The notes beneath the pieces are model-generated. The model made no database searches and was not told the DNA's origin. It was given only the letters and a program-made list of their open reading frames with translations. A stretch of 64,000 nucleotides of DNA, taken from the NCBI GenBank assembly GCA_935421135.1, contig OW285192.1, positions 15,725,001 to 15,789,000 of the forward strand, given 5' to 3'. The translations under genes and the position numbers were made by a program. Shown here piece by piece: positions 11,501-22,300 of the stretch. Position 1 is the stretch's first letter; the number at the start of each line of letters is the position of its first letter. The DNA is from Bugulina stolonifera (taxonomy: Eukaryota > Bryozoa > Gymnolaemata > Cheilostomatida > Bugulidae).

Positions 11501-14500
11501 GTTGCTTACTACAATGATACAATCCATAACATAGATACCATTCGAATGAGTTGCACTAACCTACTACAGTATTCAGTATTGACATGCTTATTAGGTGTGC
11601 ATATAAGTGTATATGTATGTGTACATGTATGTGTCTACTTGCATCTTGCAGCTAGGTGGTGCGAAATGTGCGCTATGGGTTCTGGGAGGTTTGATGGTAA
11701 TAAACCTGGCTCCTCAGATTATTATGTCCTCAAAAACAAACACAGGTTTGTAAATATGCAGGTTGACTTATGAACCTGAATACACCCTCATTTTTAAATA
11801 ATTTTCAAGTTTAGGTGCATACAGCATACTTGTATGCAAATTGTATTATATGCATGTACATATTGACATGCTTATACATTATTCCTAGGTGTGCATATAA
11901 GTGCATAATTGTATGTGTACATGTATGTGTCTACATGCATTTTGTAGCTGAGCGAGTGTAGCTAGGTGGTGCTAAATGTGCCCTTTGGGTTCTGGGAGGT
12001 TTGATGGGTAGTTAATGGGGTTCCTCAGATTATTATGACTCTAAAAACAAACACAGGTATAAGTGAACATAGCATTATTAGCTTAGTGTACCAGAGGTGT
12101 ATGTATCATTATATTTACATGGATTATAGTTAATTGTCCTAGTGGCAGTGTATTCTGCTGTAGGATGCATCATTATGGACTTACAATGTAAGTATAATCA
12201 TACTTTAAATCTCATGGAATACAACAAAATTTGTAGGTGTAAAGCGGGTAATACATACATTGCAGCCGCTTGCAGCTATAACATTGGCCGCTAACAACAA
12301 TACTGATTTTAGTCTGACTATTATAGATGCAATTACACATAGTCGTTAGTGGCCAACTCTATAGTTGCGAGCAACTGTGTGCCCATGCTTTTCCTCAGCA
12401 ATAGTTATATTTATAATGTATAGCAATTCACAGGTCTACATCTGCATGTACCTGCATCACCATTTGATGGATCCAATTACATAACTTGTATTTTTCTTCT
12501 CCAGAGTCAGATTATGTGGATGAAGATGTGAAAGACAAGAAAAATAGTCTACTAATGCTAAAGATTCCTGGGATCCTGCTAATATGTTTTCAAGCCTTTA
12601 TGTACAGAGCAATACAATTTGCAAGATTGGTTGGGACCAGCAACTTTATAATTTCTGCAGTAAGTTGATAGTTGATAGAATGCTAAGTACTACAGTAGCT
12701 TCATACACCATCTGTATTAGTGATGTAAAAAGAGTGCAAGGAAGTTGTAATAGTTATTCACTTTTCAGATATTAAATAATTATAATAATAGATCATGATA
12801 TACAATTGTATATAGCTAATTGATTGATAACTGATTACTATAATTGTTAAACATTAATATTTTTTCATATCTGTGTACTTGGTCATATGCATGTAGTTAG
12901 CTTAAATACTAGATGTTGTATGCTGCCTTCAACGGACTTTTCTTATATTTGTCTATATGACAACAATTTAAAATGCAGCTAACGACAAACTATATAGACA
13001 CTTCTTGATGCTCATTTCTTTGTGACTTTGCTGTCATTAGTTAACGTTACATGTGTGGTTTTACCATAGTTATTATCGTTTGTTCTCTCAAGCCACTTCT
13101 CATACGAATAGTGGTAGTTTCTCTGAATAAATCAGTTTCTATCCAGACTTCTACAGTATATTCTTGGACACTTTATAAAATACACTATACTATATTATTC
13201 GCAATGTTATCTTACTGGAATTATTATGCTACTTTGACTTAGACTTACTGTTGGCTAGCAATGTGATTTATACGCTCAAACTCAGGCTGACTAGTGGTAA
13301 CAGACCAAGGGGAATATGACGTTCAGACTGACTAGTGGTAATAGACCAAGGGGAATATGACGTTCAGACTGACTAGTGGTAATAGACCAAGGGGAATATG
13401 ACGTTCAAACTGACTAGTGGTAATAGACCAAGGGGAATATGATGTTCAGACTGACTAGTGGTAATAGACCAAGGGGAATATGACGTTCAGACTGACTAGT
13501 GGTAATAGACCAAGGGGAATATGACGTTCAAACTGACTAGTGGTAATAGACCAAGGAGAATATGACGTTCAGACTGACTAATGGTAATAGACCAAGGGGA
13601 ATATGACGTTCAGACTGACTAGTGGTAACAGACCAAGGGGAATATGACGTTCAGACTGACTAGTGGTAATAGACCAAGGGGAATATGACGTTCAGACTGA
13701 CTAGTGGTAATAGACCAAGGGAAATATGACGTTGGGCCCTATGCATGCTCAGTGGGATACTAAAGCATAACAGAGGGCACCAGTTAATCCTCATGAAACC
13801 ATAACACTGTAATTGACTTTTTATTTTTCTACAATTTTTCACATTAATAAACTCCTTTTCATACAAATCTAGTGGTCAATGTTGTTCTTATTTTACAGCT
13901 GCATTACCCACCATCTACCATTGGACCACTGTTCGTATGGTTTACCTTAGTATATGTCATAGCATCAGCTGTATCTTCAAAATTTCTAAACAAGGTAAAA
14001 TAATTAACAAAGTTTTCCTGTTTACAATTCCTGTTCATGTATATACAGTATTTATTGTATTCAGCGCTGGTGCTGCTCTGGAGAGAAGCACTTGAATTCA
14101 AAGCAATCTATTGTTATAGACCTATAAGTGTTAGTGAGGCAATTGCATGTATGTGTACATGGATATGTACATGTACAATGAATATGGATATGCATATACA
14201 TGTATGTAAATGCATATCAGTCAGTAATTACTGCTGCCCCATTAAAGTGTGTTCACCTGTGTTCATATTGTAGATATGACTTTTTTAGGAAAAATAGCGC
14301 AGACTTCTTGTTTATATCATATCAACAGTGTGGAATGCAATAAATTACATGTATGTAAATCTCCAAATACAGGGGTATATTTATAGCACTATGGTAACTG
14401 CATGGCTATTGAGTATCACATATCTTTTCGTTGGCCCTTCTCCACTTCTGGACTTCATATTTCATGGAAAAAAGTAAGTACGCGATAATGTAGTTAGTGC

Positions 14501-17008
14501 TAATGACTGTAGACATTACTTCACAGCTATTCCATTTACATTTAAATCTATTCTATTGTACTAGCTGATGCTAGATTCCTCTTACCACTTGTAGTGAATA
14601 AGTAATGACCAATTCCTATTCATCAACTTTTGACCATCAAGTTAATTACATCAGAATCAGAATGTAGCATTTTAGAATTTTTTTGTATCAGTATAAGGAT
14701 GTGGCAAATACCAGCCAAATAAAGGATTTAAGGAAGGCATCTCACATCAGTAAAGTCCCTCCTCTTAGACCATAACTAGTTTTGGAGTTTGTTAAAACTC
14801 CTACACCACTTCTTCTTCTTCTTCTGATAACATGATTGATAGCAATAGGAAGTGTTTAGGTGGTCTTGACTTGAATGCGAAATGATAGTATAGTATCCTA
14901 ATCATGTTGGTATCTCTTGGGAAAAAATTGGCTATTCCTTCCACCATCTTTAGAAGAATAGGTTCCCCTTCTACTGATTTTTGAGGAAAATCAAACTAGT
15001 TCTCTCAAATGCTATCATCTGTTTTAGATATTTTGTGCTAACAATAACGACTTATTCGCTATGCCTGTGTTTTGGAGCAGCACTTCTCATATCTTTCTAT
15101 TCAAGTGCCATCAATCTTGCTATGTAAGTATGTGTCATCGAGAGATATGGCAGTACAGTTCTCCGCATACGAGTATACCTCATATTTTACACATACATGT
15201 AATACTGGTACAGTGCGCAATCTTATAGAATCAGTTTTAGTTAAATGCTGAATATTTTATTAACAGAGTAAATGGGTACCCTAGAGATGACACTCAGACA
15301 TTTGGTATGACCACTGGACTAATAAATAGTGCTCTGAGTTTAGGAGGTGTGGCTGGTCCAATAGTAGGTGGAGCAATAACTGAAACTTTAGGTTACACAT
15401 GGACCCTGACTGTTTTGGCCTTCACAGCCGTAACTATGGTAGGTACCTCATACCCTCCCCAGTTGGATATCCATGTTTCACAACTGAGTTAAAGATTGGA
15501 GCATTGCTTTCCGGGCTTGCAACTTTCAAATTGCAATTTTATAATACACACATTGTTATTATTGTAATGGTTTCTGTGATTTGGTGCGGTCGTCCTTGGA
15601 CGACTATCGACCCAGAAATGAAGTGCCTATGAGTGGTAATAGGACTTCGCATTACATGAAAGATCGAGCGGTCTCAGTAGCCCAAATACTACCAAAGACG
15701 ACCCATCTGATCTCAAGTCCGACCTTCAGACTATACAATGAAAGAGAGTGATCCGACCTAGTAGGCAGTTCGCAAGGCGAATGACCTGGCAAAAGGAAGA
15801 GAAAGTCTCTGTATCAAGTATAGATGTGTCTTTATTGAAAGCCAAGTGAAGACTGAGACAATGAACAGTAAAACAGTGCCCTTTATATAGTATAAGGACT
15901 TCCGGCCGACATGACGTCGGGAAAAGACGACGTGTGGTCGTCCGGAAGTTGCGCAACAAGATGGCCGCCGGAAGCCCGACGGCCGACCCAAAATAGGTCG
16001 GGTTCTACAAAAGTTGCTTATAATGGTCCAATTCATGTACAAAATGAATATCAATGGATTCTGAGAGGTCGGGCCTCTGTACATGGGTATAAAAGGCATA
16101 AAAAGGACTTAGTAACATTCATGTGACTATGTACAACAACATATAGTAAGATACATGAATAAGGAGTGAGCATAAACACATGGAGACATATATACAGACG
16201 GTAATTAAGTACTTTGAACATGCAATGTAGTTAAAGGTAAGTATACGAGCACTAATTGTGAGAATGTTAGTGTCAGGTGAGTAGCGCTGTAACAACTACT
16301 AGGCACTTAGGGTGCGGTGGAGCTTCGTCCGGGAGTTGGGGTCGTATACAAATGTCCTGTACCATCACATTATTATTATTTATTGTGGACAGTCAGAAGT
16401 CGCACACTTGCTTTTTATTTACTGCGCATACATGCGTATTGTAAATAAGACTCACATAGTTGCCATCAAATTATTTAAAATGCTGGTAGTTCAAATATAT
16501 CACCATCATTTGCAGTACTGGTGAATGGTATTTGATCCAGCAATACATGTATGTATGATGTATGTATGATGTCAAGATACACATTAATGCTCATGTTTTA
16601 CAGGCTCTGTTGCTACTAACATACTTAGCATACATGAAGGTTACAAAACAACCACTCAGTCCAGATGAAATGTTGGAAATGAAAAAAGATGCTGACATAT
16701 TCTGTCTGAATTCTTCTGACCAATCATATGAAGAGCAGGATGACCAATCATGTGAAGGGCAGGATGACCAATCATGTAAAGGGCAGGATGACCTCACGGA
16801 CGATCATTCAGAAACAACTAAACTCTTAACCAACAAACTTGAAAAATATTTTGCGAAATCGATGAAGAAAGGCAGTAAATTAACCACAGTTCAGCCATTA
16901 GAAGATGGAAGCTGTAATAATGCACTAGTGTATAAGCCACATGTCATATGGAAACAGGTAATGGATAATGATGATCATTTACACTCTTTTAGTAAATTAG
17001 GTCAGTAG
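8539..17008 (+). CDS. SLC18B1-like major facilitator transporter, paralogue 2 (complete)
   Basis: Complete tandem paralogue. Exons: 8539-8817, 9763-9836, 10266-10410, 10827-10895, 11652-11745, 12505-12659, 13899-13994, 14373-14473, 15028-15123, 15267-15438, 16604-17008. They total 1686 nt, 561 codons plus stop, with phases consistent throughout. Start chosen at the ATG opening MKIMAAEEVQ; a short charged N-terminus precedes helix 1. The helix 2-3 loop carries an MFS motif A-like GYCIKRLP. Motif C-like GYAAGPAIGAALF (exon 4) and GGVAGPIVGGAI (exon 10) mark both halves. The C-terminal tail is acidic with four DDQS(Y/C)-type repeats and then basic. Exon 5 uses the weak donor GTTTGT. Introns contain decayed copies of exons 4 and 5, an 11-copy minisatellite and a solo LTR. 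Predicted membrane antiporter; substrate unknown. Confidence 0.9.
11100..11168 (+). pseudogene. Decayed duplicate of MFS-2 exon 4
   Basis: A 69-nt near copy of exon 4 (10827-10895), preceded by a CAG acceptor and followed by a GTAAGT donor. The last codon CAA has become TAA, so inclusion would end the protein in the first half of the transporter. The other changes are mostly minor, suggesting a recent tandem exon duplication now non-functional, or a poison exon if still spliced. Confidence 0.8.
11962..12056 (+). pseudogene. Decayed duplicate of MFS-2 exon 5
   Basis: A 95-nt copy of exon 5 (11652-11745, 94 nt) with one inserted base, giving an in-frame TAA shortly after GGLMGS. The roughly 80 bp upstream of both copies are also similar (GTGTGCATATAAGTG and CATGTATGTGTCTAC), so a unit of about 300 bp was duplicated in tandem. 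Confidence 0.8.
12257..12385. mobile_element. Degenerate inverted-repeat element in MFS-2 intron 5
   Basis: Arms of about 35 bp (TTGCAGCTATAACATTGGCC on the left, GGCCAACTCTATAGTTGCGA on the right) pair with several mismatches around about 60 bp. Its GGCCGCTAAC / GTTAGTGGCC core resembles the MITE at 733-956, so it may be an old relative. Confidence 0.55.
13285..13733. repeat. 41-bp minisatellite, 11 copies
   Basis: In MFS-2 intron 6. Unit of 41 bp beginning GACTGACTAGTGGTAATAGA and ending GAATATGACGTTCA, about 11 nearly identical copies. Variation is limited to single-base changes, pointing to recent expansion or homogenisation. Confidence 0.95.
15563..16369 (-). mobile_element. Solo LTR, family A, copy 3
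   Basis: An 807-bp unit, nearly identical to the copy at 1916-2723 but in the opposite orientation, flanked by the 4-bp target duplication TTAT (15559-15562 and 16370-16373). It lies in MFS-2 intron 10, not in the intron used by copy 1. The two are therefore independent insertions, not duplicates inherited with the gene. Confidence 0.87.
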
Positions 17009-17297
17009 GGGAAAGAGTAGGCCTACCTTAACCACGAAGCTCAGTTAATCTAGTTAATACATGTAGGCCACAAGGACAGTAACCTGACTTTAAATGGGCC
17101 TACACTATCCATCAAACCAAGCCATGCATTTGTGGTGACAGGATCACAATTTATGAGTTAGGTGCAGAAGTGGAGAAATTTAAGATAGCCTTTGCTCTTC
17201 GCCAAAAATGAAGCAAGAGAAGTTATCTTCTCTATACTCTATACTATACTCTATACTATACTCTATACTAAATTTATTAGGTCATGGAATGTTAGAC

Positions 17298-17388
17298 CTT
17301 TAGTGGTAAATATGCTCAGGGTAGAAAGCAACTGGTTCAACTAGTTTGAACCAGTTGCCTTTTACCCTGAACATATTTACCACTAAAG
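17298..17388. repeat. 91-bp near-perfect hairpin
   Basis: Arms of about 43 bp meet at a CTAG centre near 17341 (CTTTAGTGGTAAATATG on the left, CATATTTACCACTAAAG on the right). It may be a fold-back transposon remnant or a structured RNA-coding hairpin; the sequence alone does not decide. Confidence 0.75.
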
Positions 17389-17433
17389 TTCATTAACAAC
17401 TACTAAAATTAATACTGATTGACAGTAAAATAT

Positions 17434-18146
17434 TGTAATGGTCACGCATAACTCTGATCTAGCATAACTCTGATCTAGCCTCCCGACTATATGACACTAA
17501 TTATATACACTTACCTTGCATTACACTTGCTTGTACCGACTGTCTATGTAGTAGAATGTTACTTATGTACCTCTTATATGCATTACTGAGCAATTATGTC
17601 CTTTTTATACCCATGTAAAGAGGCCGGACCTCTCAGAATTACTTGATATTGATTTTGCATATGATCTAGATGATTTTAAGCATCTTTTGTCAAACCCGAC
17701 CTATTTTGGGTCGGCCCTTGGGCTCTTTTTACAACACTACGTAGGCCAATGTGCTTTATATAGCATAAGAACTTCCGGAGGAAGTTCCGGCCTTTTTACT
17801 ATATAAAGCACATTGTTTTTATGTTTGTTGTCTCAGTTCATGCTTGGTTCTCAATAAAGATACATCTATACTTATATAGAGACTTTCACTTCGTAGATAG
17901 TCATTCCAGCTGTTAAGGTCTTCGACCTTGCAACCCGAACTTCCTACTAGGTCAGATCACTTTCTTTCTCAGTATAGTAAACAAGCATCGACTCGGGACC
18001 ATATGGGTCGTCTTTGGTAGTTATCAGACTACTGGTACCTGTTAATTTTTCATGTAATGAGAAGACCTAGCACCACTCATAGGCTCTTCATTTTGGATAC
18101 GGAAGTCGTCTTAGGACGACAGCACAAACCCCCAAAAACCATTACA
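17434..18146 (+). mobile_element. Solo LTR, family A, copy 4 (shortened)
   Basis: It has the family A ends TGTAATGG and CCATTACA, a TATA box (CTATATAAAGCAC near 17801) and AATAAAG (near 17855), but is only 713 bp because of an internal deletion near the centre. The flanks do not show a 4-bp duplication (ATAT versus GCAA), so it is old or its flank has been rearranged. Confidence 0.75.
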
Positions 18147-18243
18147 GCAACTTTAATTTCTACCAAAGTTGATGGTTTAGAATCTGCAGTATTAACTTCA
18201 TACATCATCTATTATTGCAAGAAAGTTGTAATAGTTGTTCTCA

Positions 18244-18422
18244 GGTTGATTCCAATAATGGTCATTGGGGGTGTTAGGAAGGGCATCCAACCTTATAAAT
18301 TCTCCTGTGCTACATCAGTTAACTTCACCATTGGTGAAGTGCCTTCTCCACCGCAAATTAGAAAAAAAAATGCAGAATTTTCTAGATCATTGCTTTCCTA
18401 CCTGGGATTAATAGAGGGAACT
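18244..18422 (+). mobile_element. SINE-1 fragment (5' truncated)
   Basis: Begins at a B-box-like GGTTGATTCC and then follows the body of the SINE at 42771-43008, sharing GGTGTTAGGAAGGGCATCCA, CCATTGGTGAAGTG and TACCTGGGATTAATAG. The A-box half is missing. Confidence 0.75.
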
Positions 18423-19352
18423 AAGATTGGCAAGTAGCTACCAATACTAAAAACTCATAATTTAATAATAACTGATTGTGGTGATGGAGTCAGGGCTGTG
18501 ATTTATTAGGACATGGAATGTTGGCAGTTGAAGCTGGTTTGGACCAGATCTCTATCACCTGGGTTCATGAAAAACCACTCAACTGAATGCTGATTGACAG
18601 TGAATGGTGTACAAAGTGCAAAATTCAACAGTTACTCAAGCATATGTTATCTTTGGACACTCTAATGTTGTTTTTGAGTTTTGTGTGAGAAGACAACTTT
18701 AGCTGTAAATAAAATGATGTGGAACCAGCTGCTGAGTGTGAACTACTGCTGTTGCAATTTCTTTTTATCAATTTTGTGTAAGAGGTTCATGATTGCTATT
18801 ATAATAATTAGCATAAAATATACACGAACAGACAAGGATATCTTTATTGTATCATATATAGAATATATAACATTTATAACATGATAGTAACATACCATAA
18901 CATTCAGCTTTATTAAACAATACCATTAATAGTGAAATCAGGCACCACTGGGCCAACTTAGAAGTAATGGCATTATATGAACTACATTCATTAGTGTAAG
19001 TATAAATAATACTGCAGTGCTTATGGTATACTATTAATGAATCTAAGTAAGCATGATGTTTGGTCAAATGGAGTTAGCAATACCTTTAGTGTAAATAATC
19101 AGCAATATTCTACAGAAGTGAAAACTGAGGTTGCTGTGCAGTATGTATATTAGTGTTAGTTTTAACAACTATCCATTGGAAGCATATTATTAGTTATATC
19201 ACAGAAAACAAGACCCTTTCTTTACCCCTGCATACTGGGGTAGAAATATCTGTATGAAAAATGCTATTTTACTGGTCAGTAAAATATGGTAAAAAGTATA
19301 AATAGTACAGAACAGCCAAATATTGGTAACATCAACAGAATGGGATAGTGTG

Positions 19353-22300
19353 TTAGAAAGAGTCAACATCACGTCTTACTGTTACCGTTATGACAAGCTT
19401 ACCAGGTGGTTGAGGGGCATCTGCTTTACGTGGCCTTAATGGCAGCTCTAGGGCTTTACCTTCGCTCTCTTCTGAGGCTAATACACTGGTTAAACCCATA
19501 AACTGGTCTCTGATAGGATTTCTGTTCCATATCTAAATTTCATATAAATGTACATGCATATGTATAGATTCAACCGAAAACATTGCAAAGAAATCACAGA
19601 AAAAAATACAGTAATATAAAAGCAGAGTTGCCTCTGCTAACATTTTAAGGCTAAGCTAAATAATGTAAGGATGCAGGGAGTCCACAACCACTTGACATGT
19701 ACAAGCCATTGGTAATGATACAAAGTTATCCTCTCTCACTTAGGAGAGGGCAACTCCTTATAGACCATTCCATTCTCGTGAAAGCTGTAGTGAAAAAAAT
19801 ATCATATTGACATGCAGGTGAGGGGATTCCTACCCACCTCTATTTCAATATCATATTGATATGCAGGTGAGGGCAACTCCTACCCACCTGCATGTCAATA
19901 TCATATTGATATGCAGGTGAGGAGATTCCTACCCACCTCTATTTCAATATCATATTGACATGCAGGTGAGGGCAACTCCTACCCACCTGCATGTCAATAT
20001 CATATTGATATGCAGGTGAGGAGATTCCTACCTACCTCTACTTCAATATCATATTGATATGCAGGTGAGGGGATTCCTACCCACCTCTATTTCAATATCA
20101 TATTGACATGCAGGTGAGGGCAACTCCTACCCACCTGCATGTCAATATCATATTGATATGCAGGTGAGGAGATTCCTACCCACCTCTATTTCAATATCAT
20201 ATTGACATGCAGGTGAGGGCAACTCCTACCCACCTGCATGTCAATATGATATTGACATGCAGGTGAGGGGATTCCTACCCACCTCTATTTCAATATCATA
20301 TTGACATGCAGGTGAGGGCAACTCCTACCCACCTCTATTTCAATATCATATTGACATGCAGGTGAGGGCAACTCCTACCCACCTCTATTTCAATTGGACT
20401 GTCGGCTTTAGATTTGAAGAATAAGGCTGATTTCTCCCACTCTGGATTCAGTGTGTCCTCAACTGTAGGGATACGCACTGTTTCCTTTTCACATTTAGCT
20501 ATGATATAAGGGTCGGCACCTACAACAGTACCATATACCCCTATCAGTGAGATGTGAAACAGAACAAGAACCTTATAAACAATAAGGCAAAGTATACATA
20601 ACCGGAGAGCATATGATCACCATAGAATAGAATTACTGATCCTATACTGTACACAGTTCTGTTTGACCAAAATTCTTCCTCCAATATAAATAGTAATCTG
20701 GTCATATTCCATACCAGAATAATACACAAAGTGGAGTAAATAGACATAAGAAACAAGAGGCTACACAGCTTTGTCAATTGCTATATTCCACATTGTGTAT
20801 ATAATACACATTGTACATTGTTTTGGTTAGTGTAGCCTCACCTCCTGCATCTCTGTCCTGTTTCTCTAAGCCAGTAGCCCTCACAAACCTGATCCTCGCA
20901 CCAAGCACAGCTCCTGAGGAACACAGGCCACAGAATCCACCTAACTTATCTGGTGAGTCTTTAATCAGGTGCCTACAAACCATAACAAACCTTGCTGGTG
21001 ATTACTAAGTTATTAAGCTGATGTACATACATGGAGCAATGGTTAGGATTGCAGCTCTGCTCCTAGTTAAAGTGAAGACTTTCTTAAAGTATGAAACTAG
21101 CTCATTAGCCACATTTAGTAGGATATGCAGGTTGGTATATAAAGTGTGACTGCAATCTAAAAGATGCTTTACTTATTAATTGATTAAGACAATGACAATG
21201 TACTGGGTCAGACACTGAATTTTTTGCTTGGATTAATAAAATGCATAAGAGAAGACAACTCCTAAACATTGGTGTATAATATGAGAAGACAACTTCTAAA
21301 CTATCAGTGACTAAACATGGACTTCGGCTTACTCACTTTGCCTTCATATCGTCATCAGTGTATACTCGTAGCAAGAATTCTAGCTGTTTGCCTGGTTCAA
21401 AGGTACATGGGAGTACAACATATCGTCCCTTGGCCAGAGTCTCTCTAACAAAGATACTGCGGCTGTTTTTAAACTTTGACGATTTGACAACAGGCTGTCT
21501 CTCATGCATTCTTGTGCGCCGATTCTCTTCTACCTATAAAAGTTATTGAAAAAATATTCTATCTAGGTTTTGAAGCTACACCATTCTGTAACACCATTGA
21601 GGAAGTAGATTTAGTATAATCCTATATGCCACGAGCTTAATACAGACTTCCTGATGTTTCAATCCACTTATAACTAAGAATACCTACATTGTAGACTACT
21701 GGTAGACTATGCATTATCCACGGAATGAGCAAACAACTCCCACAGTATTACCAACCATAATGACTTGGTTACTTACATACCTTTAATATGTGAAAGCCAA
21801 TTGTTTCTTTGGGTTTTTCTCTGTTTGTTATTTTCTGTTCCAGACTGATGAGCACGTCGTCTTCCTTCTTTGTTACAGAGAAAGCGAGCTGAAGTGAGAA
21901 GAGTACTGACATGGTAACTATATGAAATCATACATCTAAATAGCATCAATACTGGAGATAACTGATAGCCCAAAACCTTAAACTTAGGACAAACCTGAGG
22001 GTTTTTAAGGAATGAATCTGGGAAATTGGCACATCCACCCGCAAGCATTGGTGGAACCCAGGCAGAGTTTATCTTGGCCTCCACCCAAGTCTTCTCTGTA
22101 CTGAATATGGTCTTGTTCACCACACGACACACAGAGACGTTTACAAAGTAGTCACAGAAATCGTCAAAGTGCATCCTAATAATAATGAAAGCATTCATAT
22201 TATTGTACTATATTTTTATTATAATGGAACGAACAAACAATACAATAAAATGGAATATGATAACCTGAAAAAATGCAATCACGGACAATCATAAACTAAT

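Larger units (their letters stand above)
17009..19352. other. Convergent spacer between MFS-2 and calpain gene
   Basis: No coding gene seen. It contains a CTCTATACTATA simple repeat (about 17230-17270), a hairpin (17298-17388), a degenerate solo LTR (17434-18146), a SINE fragment (18244-18422), and 18790-19030, which is homologous to the DNA downstream of MFS-1. Confidence 0.75.

Noticed and set aside
12143..12187. A 45-nt segment in MFS-2 with good splice sites that could be an extra exon
   Set aside because: Joining it to the next exon creates a TAG codon, while exon 5 joined directly to exon 6 keeps the frame and matches MFS-1.
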